DNA of 51,359 nucleotides from contig JAGLYJ010000002.1 of NCBI GenBank assembly GCA_023132365.1, forward strand, positions 1 to 51,359. The letters are read 5' to 3'. This DNA comes from Mycoplasmatota bacterium. GTDB taxonomy: Bacteria; Bacillota_I; Bacilli_A; Izemoplasmatales; Hujiaoplasmataceae. Below the pieces are notes generated by a model, which ran no database searches, was not told the origin of the DNA, and saw only the letters and a program-made list of their open reading frames with translations. The position numbers and the translations under genes were made by a program. Below, in pieces: positions 43,995 to 51,359 of the stretch; the stretch's first letter is position 1; each line of letters begins with the position of its first letter.

Positions 43995-45308
43995 ATGAAA
44001 ATAGGATTTATTAGTCTTGGATGTGCTAAGAATTTGGTCGATTCAGAGATGATATTAAGTATATTAACAAATGCTGGCTGTATAGTAGTAAATGATCCAG
44101 CTGAAGCAGATGTAATATTTATAAACACATGTGGATTTATCGAGGCAGCTAAGCAAGAAACTATAGAAACAATTAGAGAGATGAAAACATTTGGTAAGAA
44201 ACTTATAGTTACTGGATGTTATGCGTTGAGATATAAAGAAAAATTAATGCGTGAAATGCCATTTATAGACAGAATTATTCCTTTAACAGATTATCCAAAA
44301 ATTCACTTGATACTTCAAGAGGTTTTAAAAGATTACAACTTAAAATTTGGACCATTAAAATATGAAAGCAGATTATTAACAGGATCTATCTATACTCCAT
44401 ATATTAAAATCAGTGAAGGTTGTGACAATAATTGTACTTATTGTGCGATTCCGTTAATCAGAGGAAAATTTCGTTCAAGAACAATTCAAGATATTGTTAG
44501 TGAATGTGAGATTCTTGTTAAAAAAGGTGCTAAAGAACTGAATCTAATCTCTCAAGATACAACTAGATTCGGATACGATTGGAGTAGTGATGGTAAAAGT
44601 AAATTGCCAGAGCTTCTAAGGGAAGTATCTAAAATTGATGGAGTTAAGATGATTAGAATTTTATATTTGTATCCTGATGAAATAACAGATGAATTGATTC
44701 AAGAGATTAAACAAAATGATTTAGTTGCTAATTACTTTGACATTCCAATTCAACATATATCTTCGAAAATTCTAAAAAGAATGAATCGTAGAGGAAATAA
44801 GGAGTTTTTAGTTAAATTACTAAGCAAGATAAGAACAGAAATACCTGATAGTATTATAAGAACAACATATATAGTTGGATTTCCAGGAGAAACAGAAGAG
44901 GATTTTAATCAACTATATGAATTTACTAAAGAGTACGAATTTGATAGATTAGGTGTTTTCTCATACTCCAAAGAAGAAGATACTGCGTCTTATAACTTTG
45001 CTGATCAAGTCGATGAAATTGATAAGGCAGAGCGTTTAAATAAAATAATGAAGCTTCAAAAACAAATATCTAGAAAGAGAAATCGCAAATTAAGAAATAC
45101 AAAACATCTTACAATAGTAGAATCTTTTGATCCAGAAAGTAGTTTTTACTATGGTAGAAGCTATGCATTCGCACCGGATGATATTGATGGAATGATTGTT
45201 TTTCAATCAAAAAAACCTTTAAGTATCGGTGATTTTGTAGATGTTATGATTAAATCAAATTTTGAATATGATTTAATTGGTGATGCGATTTTTGAACAGG
45301 TGGACTAA
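43995..45308 (+). CDS. rimO: ribosomal protein S12 methylthiotransferase
   Basis: A 437-residue radical-SAM methylthiotransferase that modifies Asp88 of S12. The N-terminal UPF0004 domain has SLGCAKNLVDSEM and cluster cysteines (NTCGFIEAAKQE, GCYALRY). The radical-SAM CxxxCxxC is CDNNCTYC near residue 146. A C-terminal TRAM domain (about 372-436) follows. SLGCAKNLVDSE and IRGKFRSR fit RimO and not MiaB. A TATAAT (43963-43968) and CGAGG precede it. It overlaps the next gene by 1 bp. Confidence 0.96.
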   Translation: MKIGFISLGCAKNLVDSEMILSILTNAGCIVVNDPAEADVIFINTCGFIEAAKQETIETIREMKTFGKKLIVTGCYALRYKEKLMREMPFIDRIIPLTDYPKIHLILQEVLKDYNLKFGPLKYESRLLTGSIYTPYIKISEGCDNNCTYCAIPLIRGKFRSRTIQDIVSECEILVKKGAKELNLISQDTTRFGYDWSSDGKSKLPELLREVSKIDGVKMIRILYLYPDEITDELIQEIKQNDLVANYFDIPIQHISSKILKRMNRRGNKEFLVKLLSKIRTEIPDSIIRTTYIVGFPGETEEDFNQLYEFTKEYEFDRLGVFSYSKEEDTASYNFADQVDEIDKAERLNKIMKLQKQISRKRNRKLRNTKHLTIVESFDPESSFYYGRSYAFAPDDIDGMIVFQSKKPLSIGDFVDVMIKSNFEYDLIGDAIFEQVD

Positions 45309-46243
45309 TGGTTTTCTTCGAACTTATTTTGAAAGGATTTTTTATTGGTATTGCTTTTATAATTCCTGGATTAAGTGGTGGAACACTTGCTATTTACCTA
45401 GGTGTATATGAAAAATTACTTCACTCAATCGGTAATATTTTCAAGGAATTCAAAAAAAGTATTAAGTTTTTGTTTCCAGTATTTTTGGGAATAGGGATAT
45501 CGGTGATATTATTAGCTAAACTTTTTAGCATTCTTATTGAATGGAATTCATTTATAGTATTATTATTCTTTATCGGTCTAATAATAGGTGGGGTTAAACC
45601 AATATACAAAAAAGCATCAACTAATAAACTGACTCTAAGTAGTAGTTTATCTTTTTTAATATCATTTAGTTTAATTATTTTACTAGTAGTATTTGAAAAA
45701 ACAGGAGAAGCTACTGGAATTGATTATATCAATATAAATTTTAAAAATCTTTTACTAGTATTTTTTATAGGGATGGCAGCTTCAATGACAATGATTGTGC
45801 CTGGCATTTCAGGCTCAGCACTATTATTGGTGTTAGGGTATTATACAGCCATTGTATCTAATGTTGTAGGGAATATTTTTGATTTTTCTAGTATTTTATA
45901 TAACTTAGAAGTTATTATTCCTTTTACTTTAGGTGCAGCAGTTAGTATTATACTGTTCAGTAAAATTATTGAGTACTGTTTTAAAAGATTTCATTCGCAA
46001 TCATATTATGCTGTCTTAGGATTTATACTTGCTAGCTGTATAGCTATTTTCTTTGAAATAAAAGATCCAAGTACAGCTGCAAGTTTTGAATTTCAAATAC
46101 CAGTTTATAAAGACATATTTGGTTATATAAGCAATAACATATTCTCTCTTTTAGGAGGATTATTTGCGGGGGTTACAGGATATTTCTTAACAAAATTATT
46201 GATTAGAAAAGAACAAAAACTTAAAGAAGCTAGTAATGAATAG
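45308..46243 (+). CDS. DUF368 membrane protein, PopT-type C55-phosphate translocase family
   Basis: A 311-residue protein with about eight to nine membrane helices. Two Gly/Pro re-entrant-like repeats mark DUF368: FIIPGLSGGTLAIYLGVYE near residue 18 and MIVPGISGSALLLVLGYY near 162. DUF368 proteins (PopT) were shown in other bacteria to recycle undecaprenyl phosphate across the membrane. Here it overlaps rimO by 1 bp. A cell-envelope polymer made on C55-phosphate is implied, which is notable for an otherwise wall-poor gene set. Confidence 0.88.
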   Translation: MVFFELILKGFFIGIAFIIPGLSGGTLAIYLGVYEKLLHSIGNIFKEFKKSIKFLFPVFLGIGISVILLAKLFSILIEWNSFIVLLFFIGLIIGGVKPIYKKASTNKLTLSSSLSFLISFSLIILLVVFEKTGEATGIDYININFKNLLLVFFIGMAASMTMIVPGISGSALLLVLGYYTAIVSNVVGNIFDFSSILYNLEVIIPFTLGAAVSIILFSKIIEYCFKRFHSQSYYAVLGFILASCIAIFFEIKDPSTAASFEFQIPVYKDIFGYISNNIFSLLGGLFAGVTGYFLTKLLIRKEQKLKEASNE

Positions 46244-46286
46244 AAACATAATAAGAGTATTGAATTAATAGAATAGGAGAAGAAGA

Positions 46287-47462
46287 ATGTATTTAATCAA
46301 AAACGCGAATTTAATAAGTATGGCTGGTATCAATTATGAAATATGTGATATCTTAATGGAAAACGGGAAGATTACAAAAATAGGCAAAATCAATCCTTCT
46401 GATTATCCACAGGCAGAAGTTATTGATGCATTAGAGAATTTTGTTACACCAGGTATTGTAGATCCTCATTGCCATATTGGTGTTTATGAAGAATCAATTG
46501 GATTCGAGGGAGCTGACGGGAATGAAGCAACTTCTCCAATCACACCTGAATTAAGGGCAATAGACGCAGTTAAACCTCAAGATGTTGCATTCCGAGAGTC
46601 TCTAGAGGCTGGAGTCACAACTGTATGTACTGGTCCAGGTAGTGCTAATTTAATAGGTGGTACTTTCTGTGTTTTAAAAACATATGGGAAAACTATGGAT
46701 GATATGATTGTTGTTGCTGAATCATCTATGAAGATGGCTTTAGGTGAAAATCCTAAACGAGTATATGGAAATAGAACTCAATCTCCATCTACAAGAATGG
46801 CATCTGCAGCTATCATAAGAGAAGCATTAACAAAAGCAAAAGAATATAAAGATAAATTAAGAGATTATGAAAAAGGTGTAGCAACTAATAAAAAAGGTGT
46901 TAAGAAACCTGATTATGATGCTAAAAATCATTCATTGTCAAGAGTTTTTGACGGTTTTCCTGTTAAAATCCATGCGCATCAACAAGATGATATAGTTACA
47001 GCAATTAGAATCAGTGAAGAATTTGGTTTGAACATGACAATTGAACATGCTACTGAAGGATATCTTATTTCAGATTATTTAAAAGCTCACAATCAAAGAG
47101 TTATCATTGGTCCAACTTTAGGATCGAAATCAAAATATGAATTAAGAAATATGACATTCAAATCGGCTAAGATTTTAAAAGATGCAGGAATTGATTTCGC
47201 TATTATGACAGATCATCCCGTAATTCACTTAGCTAATGCAATTACTCAAGTTTCAATATTTGTGAGAGAAGGGTTATCTGAGTTAGATGGATTTAAATCA
47301 GTTACTATAAATGCAGCTCGATTGAATAATGTCGATGATAGAGTAGGATCTATTGAAGTTGGTAAAGATGCTGATGTTGTAATTTGGGATGGACATCCTT
47401 ATCACTACATGACCAAAACTAACTATGTATTTGTAAATGGAGAAGTAGCATACAAAAAATAA
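46287..47462 (+). CDS. amidohydrolase, imidazolonepropionase-like
   Basis: A 391-residue metal-dependent hydrolase. The first metal motif is DPHCHIG near residue 60; the second HAHQQDD near 227; IEHATEG near 249; and MTDHPV near 309 supplies the Asp. The N- and C-terminal beta sandwich (start; GKDADVVIWDGHPY to the end) is typical. An AGGAGA site precedes the ATG and a perfect terminator follows. The family includes aminoacylproline-, imidazolone- and related hydrolases; the substrate cannot be named. Confidence 0.88.
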   Translation: MYLIKNANLISMAGINYEICDILMENGKITKIGKINPSDYPQAEVIDALENFVTPGIVDPHCHIGVYEESIGFEGADGNEATSPITPELRAIDAVKPQDVAFRESLEAGVTTVCTGPGSANLIGGTFCVLKTYGKTMDDMIVVAESSMKMALGENPKRVYGNRTQSPSTRMASAAIIREALTKAKEYKDKLRDYEKGVATNKKGVKKPDYDAKNHSLSRVFDGFPVKIHAHQQDDIVTAIRISEEFGLNMTIEHATEGYLISDYLKAHNQRVIIGPTLGSKSKYELRNMTFKSAKILKDAGIDFAIMTDHPVIHLANAITQVSIFVREGLSELDGFKSVTINAARLNNVDDRVGSIEVGKDADVVIWDGHPYHYMTKTNYVFVNGEVAYKK

Positions 47463-47491
47463 TTCAAAAATATATAAACAAATCTATGAAG

Positions 47492-47523
47492 AAAAAGTTT
47501 AGCAAATTTTGCTAAACTTTTTA
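47492..47523 (+). terminator. intrinsic terminator after the amidohydrolase
   Basis: A perfect stem of about 14 bp centred on TTTAGCAAA/TTTGCTAAA with a T run on the right. Confidence 0.92.
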
Positions 47524-47818
47524 TTATTTGCACTTATCAATATAATTCATAGATTATGATTCTCGATGCATTCTGAAATTTATATATGATGACTAATTCA
47601 AGATTTTTCCCGTTATTTACTTCATACTTTTATTGAGTTTCAATTGTGATTTAAATAATTGTTTTTACAATTTATTTCATTTTATATCGTTCCTTTTCAT
47701 GAAATTGTCTAATATGTATCTAAAATTTACAACATTTATGTATTATTATTGGCTTTTTTTCTTATTAAGCATACAAATCCTGCGATTTTGTGGTAAAATA
47801 ATTTAGAGGTGGTGGAAG
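47524..47818. other. AT-rich intergenic stretch before the EIIB-like gene
   Basis: I see no gene here. Near its end is a -10 like TAAAAT (47794-47799) without a clear -35, and then a GGTGG site for the next gene. The rest is low-complexity AT-rich sequence. Confidence 0.5.
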
Positions 47819-48193
47819 ATGATATTCTTATTTTTTGATGAGCCAACCTACTTAGACTGGTTAAATAAAAATTTTTGGTGGCCAGTTATTCTTTGTGTGC
47901 TAATAGTGCTTATTGGTTTTTACTTTATTTATGTTCATAGGCCAAAACCAAAACTTAAACCATTATCTGAAGAGGAAATAAGTCTTATTATAAACTTATT
48001 TGGTGGTGAAGCTAACATTAAGGGTGTAAGTAAAGAAGGATCACGATATAGTTTTATATTAAAAAATGTAGAAAAATGTAATTTAGAAAAGATTAAAGAT
48101 TTGGGTGCAACCGGAGTCTTTGTTTCAGGAAACGCTGTTAAATTAATTTTTCCTTTTAATGGTGATGTAATAATGAATAAATTTAGTTTGTAG
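47819..48193 (+). CDS. membrane-anchored EIIB-like protein lacking the phospho-cysteine
   Basis: A 124-residue protein. One membrane helix (about 18-40) is followed by a basic Pro-rich linker (HRPKPKLKPL) and an 80-residue domain like the EIIB of glucose-type PTS. The start of the EIIB fold reads FGGEANIKGV, then SKEGSRYSF, and its end LGATGVFVSGNAVKLIF. The usual Cys of the DACxTRLR motif aligns to E73, and no nearby Cys replaces it, so phosphotransfer is not expected. It lies 15 nt before HPr. A regulatory or HPr-binding role is an inference. Confidence 0.75.
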   Translation: MIFLFFDEPTYLDWLNKNFWWPVILCVLIVLIGFYFIYVHRPKPKLKPLSEEEISLIINLFGGEANIKGVSKEGSRYSFILKNVEKCNLEKIKDLGATGVFVSGNAVKLIFPFNGDVIMNKFSL

Positions 48194-48208
48194 AACGGAG
48201 GAATTTAT

Positions 48209-48475
48209 ATGATTGTTGGAAAATACAAGATTACTTATGAAAATGGGTTACATGCTAGACCAGCAACAAGACTTGTCTCTAAAGCAAATAGTTTTCAGTC
48301 TGAGATGATTTTAGAGTTTAACGATAGAAAAGTAAATCTAAAATCTATTATGGGAGTTATGTCGCTTGGAGTACCTGCAAACAAGAATATAAAGATTTCT
48401 TTCAACGGCAAGGATGAAGAGGATGCTTATAAAGCAATCTCTAGAGTGATTAATGATATTAATGATATGAAGTAA
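48209..48475 (+). CDS. ptsH: HPr phosphocarrier protein
   Basis: An 88-residue HPr. H15 (GLHARPATRLV) is the PEP-dependent phosphorylation site and S46 (LKSIMGVMSLGV) the HPr-kinase site, so the signature of regulatory HPr of Gram-positive bacteria is complete. The ATG has a CGGAGG site. No ptsI is beside it; the only neighbour is the EIIB-like membrane protein upstream. A terminator follows. Confidence 0.96.
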   Translation: MIVGKYKITYENGLHARPATRLVSKANSFQSEMILEFNDRKVNLKSIMGVMSLGVPANKNIKISFNGKDEEDAYKAISRVINDINDMK

Positions 48476-48488
48476 GTTATAGTAATAT

Positions 48489-48546
48489 AAAACCATATTA
48501 TATACTTTTTTTAAGAGTGCAGTATGGTTTTTTTTATTGCTTTGAG
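48489..48546 (+). terminator. hairpin terminator after ptsH
   Basis: AAAACCATA (48489-48497) pairs with TATGGTTTT (48533-48541) across a long loop, followed by T. Confidence 0.7.
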
Positions 48547-48554
48547 GTGAAAAG

Positions 48555-49796
48555 ATGGATATTACAAAAAAACAGATAACTAAATTTGGTTTTTATGGAT
48601 TTCTAAAGAACTTAAGATTCTTTGAGCCATACCTTTTATATTACCTTACTGTAATTTCTGGTTTAACTTTATTTCAAGTTGGAATATTGTATTCTATAAG
48701 AGAAATAATAATTTATATATTCGAAATTCCGTCAGGAGTAATTGCTGATAAATATGGTAAAAAAACAGAATTAGTCTTTTGTTTTATTTTCTACATTATG
48801 TCTTTTGTAATATTCTTTATAGCAACTGACTATTATATGTTTGTAATAGCAATGATATTCTTTGGATTTGGAGAAGCTTTTAGATCAGGAACACATAAAG
48901 CAATGATAATGCAATTTCTAGATAGAAATGAGATAAAGGCTTCGAAAAGTAAAATTTATGGGAAAACAAGAAGTATGTCACTCATTGGTTCAATGACGAT
49001 GAGCATTATATCAATAATCTTCATTATCTGGTTGCCAGAAGTAAGATACTTATTTTTATTATCAATTATTCCATACTTGTTAGATTTAATGTTGATTATT
49101 AGTTATCCTAAATACCTTAACAGTAGAACGACGGAAAAATTTGCTTTAAAAGATTTTTTGAAGGAGAATGTTAAAGCTGTTAAATACTCATTAACAACTG
49201 TCCCGGTGAGAAAACTATTATTTGGAGCATCATCTTATCAGGCTGCTTTTAAGAGTTTGAAGGATTATATTCAGCCAATTATTATTTCAATTACTATGGG
49301 TGTAATTATATTCTCTAAGTATTCATTAGAAGATAATTTAAAAATATATATAGGAGCAATTTATGCAATAATATATTTAGTTAGTAGTATTGCATCTAAG
49401 AATGCCCATGTAGTCGTTGAAAAATTCAACAATAAAATGATTATAAACCTTATGTGGGCTTTTACAGGAATAATTATGATTGTACTAAGTTTCTTCTTAG
49501 ATAAGATAATAATTGTATTTATTATATTCTTACTCTTCTACATTTTTTTAAATATAAGAAGACCTTTGATGGTAGAACTTGTTGGGGACGCAACTGATCC
49601 TAAAAAACGGGCGAGTGTACTAAGTGTTGAAAGTCAGTTAACTTCGCTTTTAGTTGCAATATTTGCACCTATTCTAGGATACATTGCTGATCGCAATATG
49701 TCGTTGATGTTTATTTTAGTTGGAGTTACAATGATTACAATATATATGTTAAGTTATGTTTTAGATAGAAAAACAAAAAAACGACTAATAATTTAG
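48555..49796 (+). CDS. major facilitator superfamily transporter
   Basis: A 413-residue carrier with about twelve membrane helices. The loop 2-3 motif is GVIADKYGKK (MFS motif A). The segment GFGEAFRSGTHKAMIMQFLD in helix 4 and the following loop resembles a subfamily of Bacillota efflux-type MFS proteins. A GAGGTG site precedes the ATG. The final codons form one arm of the terminator shared with trpS. The substrate is not apparent. Confidence 0.9.
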   Translation: MDITKKQITKFGFYGFLKNLRFFEPYLLYYLTVISGLTLFQVGILYSIREIIIYIFEIPSGVIADKYGKKTELVFCFIFYIMSFVIFFIATDYYMFVIAMIFFGFGEAFRSGTHKAMIMQFLDRNEIKASKSKIYGKTRSMSLIGSMTMSIISIIFIIWLPEVRYLFLLSIIPYLLDLMLIISYPKYLNSRTTEKFALKDFLKENVKAVKYSLTTVPVRKLLFGASSYQAAFKSLKDYIQPIIISITMGVIIFSKYSLEDNLKIYIGAIYAIIYLVSSIASKNAHVVVEKFNNKMIINLMWAFTGIIMIVLSFFLDKIIIVFIIFLLFYIFLNIRRPLMVELVGDATDPKKRASVLSVESQLTSLLVAIFAPILGYIADRNMSLMFILVGVTMITIYMLSYVLDRKTKKRLII

Positions 49797-49808
49797 TCGT
49801 TTTATTTT
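49778..49808. terminator. bidirectional terminator between the MFS gene and trpS
   Basis: AAAACGACTAA pairs with TTAGTCGTTTT across a short loop. It overlaps both stop codons and has T on both reading strands. Confidence 0.85.
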
Positions 49809-50797
49809 CTTCCTAATCCAATTTTCCTTTTACATTTACGCATTTTCTTAAACGCATAGTTAGAAGCAGTTTCTCTACCGCGATCTAAAATGTCTTGAAG
49901 TTCTTGGGATTTGATTAATTGTCCATAGTTTTCTTGAATTGGTGATAAAACTTTAACAATTTCATTACCTAGGTCTTCTTTAAATTGCTTATAATTTTGT
50001 CCAGCATATTGTGTGACAATGTCCTCAATGTTCCTATCTGCAATACTTGCATAGATAGTCAACAGATTAGCTAATCCTTTTTGATTTATAGGATCATATT
50101 TTACAATACCGATAGAATCAGTTACTGCTGATTTTATTTTTCTTTTTATGGCAGCTTCATCATCGAATAAAGAAATATATCCTTTATCATTTTCATCTGA
50201 TTTAGACATTTTCCTGTCGGGATTTTGTAAATCCATAATTCTAGCACCAACTTCAGGAATAATTGGGTCAGGAACTATAAAGAAATCGCCATAAGAATTA
50301 TTGAATCTATTTGCAATGGTTCTACTTAATTCTAAATGTTGTTTTTGATCATCACCAACTGGTACATAATCAGCATCATAAAGTATGATATCAGCTGCCA
50401 TTAATGCAGGATAAGTAAATAAAGAAGCAGTAATTGATTTCTCCTGTTTACTCACTTTATCTTTAAACTGGGTCATTCTTTCTAATTCTCCCATATATAC
50501 ATTTGATTGCAATATATATCCTAGCTCAACATTTTGAGGAATCTCAGATTGAATATATAAAACTGTTCTATCTTTATCTAACCCGCAGGCAATATACATA
50601 GCTGCAATATCCAATGTTCTTTTTCTTAATTCACTAGGTACTTGACGTACAGTAATTGCATGCAAATCAGCAACAAATAAGTAAAACTCACAATCAGACA
50701 TTTTCTTCTGAAGTTTTACAAATTGTTTTATTGCACCTAGATAATTTCCTAGGGTTAATGTTCCTGTAGGTTTAATACCTGAAAGTATTCTTTTCAT
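49802..50797 (-). CDS. trpS: tryptophan--tRNA ligase
   Basis: A 331-residue class I synthetase. The HIGH-type motif is GIKPTGTLTLGNYLGA near the N-terminus and the KMSKS loop is RKMSKSDEND near residue 193. The start MKRILSG at 50797 is preferred because AGGA is 9 nt away; the TTG and ATG codons just upstream overlap that site. It is the only gene under a Trp T-box, and its stop overlaps a terminator. Length and C-terminal Lys/Arg-rich tail are normal. Confidence 0.97.
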   Translation of the reverse strand: MKRILSGIKPTGTLTLGNYLGAIKQFVKLQKKMSDCEFYLFVADLHAITVRQVPSELRKRTLDIAAMYIACGLDKDRTVLYIQSEIPQNVELGYILQSNVYMGELERMTQFKDKVSKQEKSITASLFTYPALMAADIILYDADYVPVGDDQKQHLELSRTIANRFNNSYGDFFIVPDPIIPEVGARIMDLQNPDRKMSKSDENDKGYISLFDDEAAIKRKIKSAVTDSIGIVKYDPINQKGLANLLTIYASIADRNIEDIVTQYAGQNYKQFKEDLGNEIVKVLSPIQENYGQLIKSQELQDILDRGRETASNYAFKKMRKCKRKIGLGRK

Positions 50798-50812
50798 TTC
50801 CATCATTCCTTT

Positions 50813-51018
50813 CAAAAAAAAATCGCCCTTATAAAAGGACGATTATTAACCGTGGTACCACCTTAGTTCTAGTAATATACTAGCACTTAAGCCCTTAACG
50901 CAGGCAACGGGTGTGATTAACACCACTCAATGGTCCATTCATATAGTTTGTTTTAGAGTTCACACCAGCCACTCTATCTCTTGATTTTAAAACTATATTA
51001 CTATTCCAAATCATCGTT
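50813..51018 (-). promoter_or_regulatory. T-box leader, tryptophan specifier, trpS
   Basis: On the minus strand the same modules as the Phe T-box appear: AGTAAT at the Stem I base, AGAGA bulge, GGTGTGA loop region, GAA then the specifier TGG (50937-50935, Trp), the T-box AAGGTGGTACCACGG (50864-50850) and a terminator stem ATCGTCCTTT/AAGGGCGAT with a long T run. The specifier agrees with trpS downstream. Confidence 0.94.
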
Positions 51019-51030
51019 TTACTAAATAAA

Positions 51031-51059
51031 ATTATATCATGAATTTAAAACTTCTTCAA
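51031..51059 (-). promoter_or_regulatory. promoter of the trpS T-box transcript
   Basis: On the minus strand TTGAAG (51059-51054), a 17 bp spacer and TATAAT (51036-51031). It sits in the last codons of pepF. Confidence 0.75.
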
Positions 51060-51359
51060 GTTCCTTCACTAATTCTTCTAATCTATTTACTACAGCTTTA
51101 AAAGTATCTTCAGTTGTTAAATCAACTCCAGCATCTTTTAATTGCTGAACAGGGAAGTCTGATCCACCTGATTTTAGTAAGTTAATATAGTTTTTAAAAG
51201 CATTAGGTTTATTATTTTTAACATCTTCATATATTTTTAATGAAGCAGCAAAACTAGTTGCATATTGGTATACATAGAAAGGCGTATAGAATAAATGAGG
51301 TATATAAGCCCAAACAAATTCTTTAACTTCCTCTTTTTTGATATCTAAACCATAAAATT
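51037..51359 (-). CDS. pepF: oligoendopeptidase F (M3 family), C-terminal part
   Basis: The frame is open to the right edge, so about 107 C-terminal residues are seen; the start and the HExxH zinc site lie outside. FYGLDIKKEEV, FVWAYIPHLFYTPFYVYQYA and LLKSGGSDFPVQQLKDAGVD are hallmark C-terminal motifs of PepF. The enzyme cleaves 7-17-residue peptides in the cytoplasm. The stop is TGA. The trpS promoter is embedded in the final codons. Confidence 0.93.
   Translation of the reverse strand, partial: FYGLDIKKEEVKEFVWAYIPHLFYTPFYVYQYATSFAASLKIYEDVKNNKPNAFKNYINLLKSGGSDFPVQQLKDAGVDLTTEDTFKAVVNRLEELVKELEEVLNS

Noticed and set aside
1-51359. Use of TGA as a tryptophan codon, as in Mycoplasma
   Set aside because: Conserved tryptophans are TGG throughout, and several genes (rpe, rsgA, ABC-2 permease, pepF) end at TGA exactly where family lengths predict.
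1-51359. CRISPR array
   Set aside because: No regularly spaced repeats and no cas genes in the window.

Overview
The window is about 51 kb of AT-rich, densely coding DNA from a low-GC Gram-positive (Bacillota) lineage with a reduced genome. The best fit is a wall-poor relative of the Mollicutes, of the Acholeplasma/Izemoplasma/Haloplasma kind, but this is an inference from gene content and not a species identification. TGA is used as a stop (rpe, the ABC-2 permease, rsgA, the partial pepF) and tryptophan is TGG, so the standard code applies, unlike Mycoplasma and Spiroplasma. Arginine is mostly AGA. Promoters are classic sigma-A type with 16-18 bp spacers. Genes are packed in short operons with 1-17 bp overlaps and U-tailed hairpin terminators.

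Layout. 1-9.7 kb: the 3' end of polC, a BI-1 membrane protein, a Phe T-box with pheS-pheT, a drug-type ABC transporter with rlmN, and pfkA. 9.7-22.4 kb: rubrerythrin, then a block in Bacillus subtilis order (rsgA-rpe-thiN, rpmB on the other strand, fakA-recG-plsX-rnc) followed by dnaD-nth. Two tandem secreted HtrA-like proteases sit between thiN and rpmB. The usual yloU, fapR, fabD, fabG and acpP genes are missing from the block. 22.4-26.8 kb: an HTH regulator, a SalA/Mrp ATPase, yceD-rpmF-rsmH and tRNA-Gly(TCC). 26.8-30.9 kb: a gene-poor accessory island with IS fragments, two candidate small RNAs, a duplicated hairpin and one large alpha/beta-hydrolase/membrane fusion. 30.9-39.6 kb: mscS, an archaeal-type aspS, a RluA-type pseudouridine synthase, galE-galT, a type-3 proS and a two-subunit fumarase. 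39.6-43.9 kb: a MarR-controlled heterodimeric ABC exporter. 44-51.4 kb: rimO-DUF368, an amidohydrolase, a degenerate EIIB-like membrane protein next to HPr, an MFS carrier, trpS under a Trp T-box, and the 3' end of pepF.

How the genes work together. Much of the window serves translation: five aminoacyl-tRNA synthetase genes (pheS, pheT, aspS, proS, trpS), ribosomal proteins L28 and L32, and the maturation or modification factors RsgA, RNase III, RlmN, RsmH, RimO and the RluA enzyme. The two T-boxes carry specifier codons (TTC, TGG) that match the synthetase downstream. FakA and PlsX without local fatty-acid synthesis genes suggest growth on exogenous fatty acids. Rubrerythrin and Fe-S fumarase fit an anaerobic or microaerobic, fermentative life.

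The most interesting items are: a membrane-tethered EIIB-like domain with glutamate at the phospho-cysteine position, paired with HPr; a pair of identical-architecture MarR operators 44 bp apart; complementary degeneracy in the two ABC exporter halves; and the accessory island, with an apparently horizontally acquired hydrolase fusion and unexplained transcripts.
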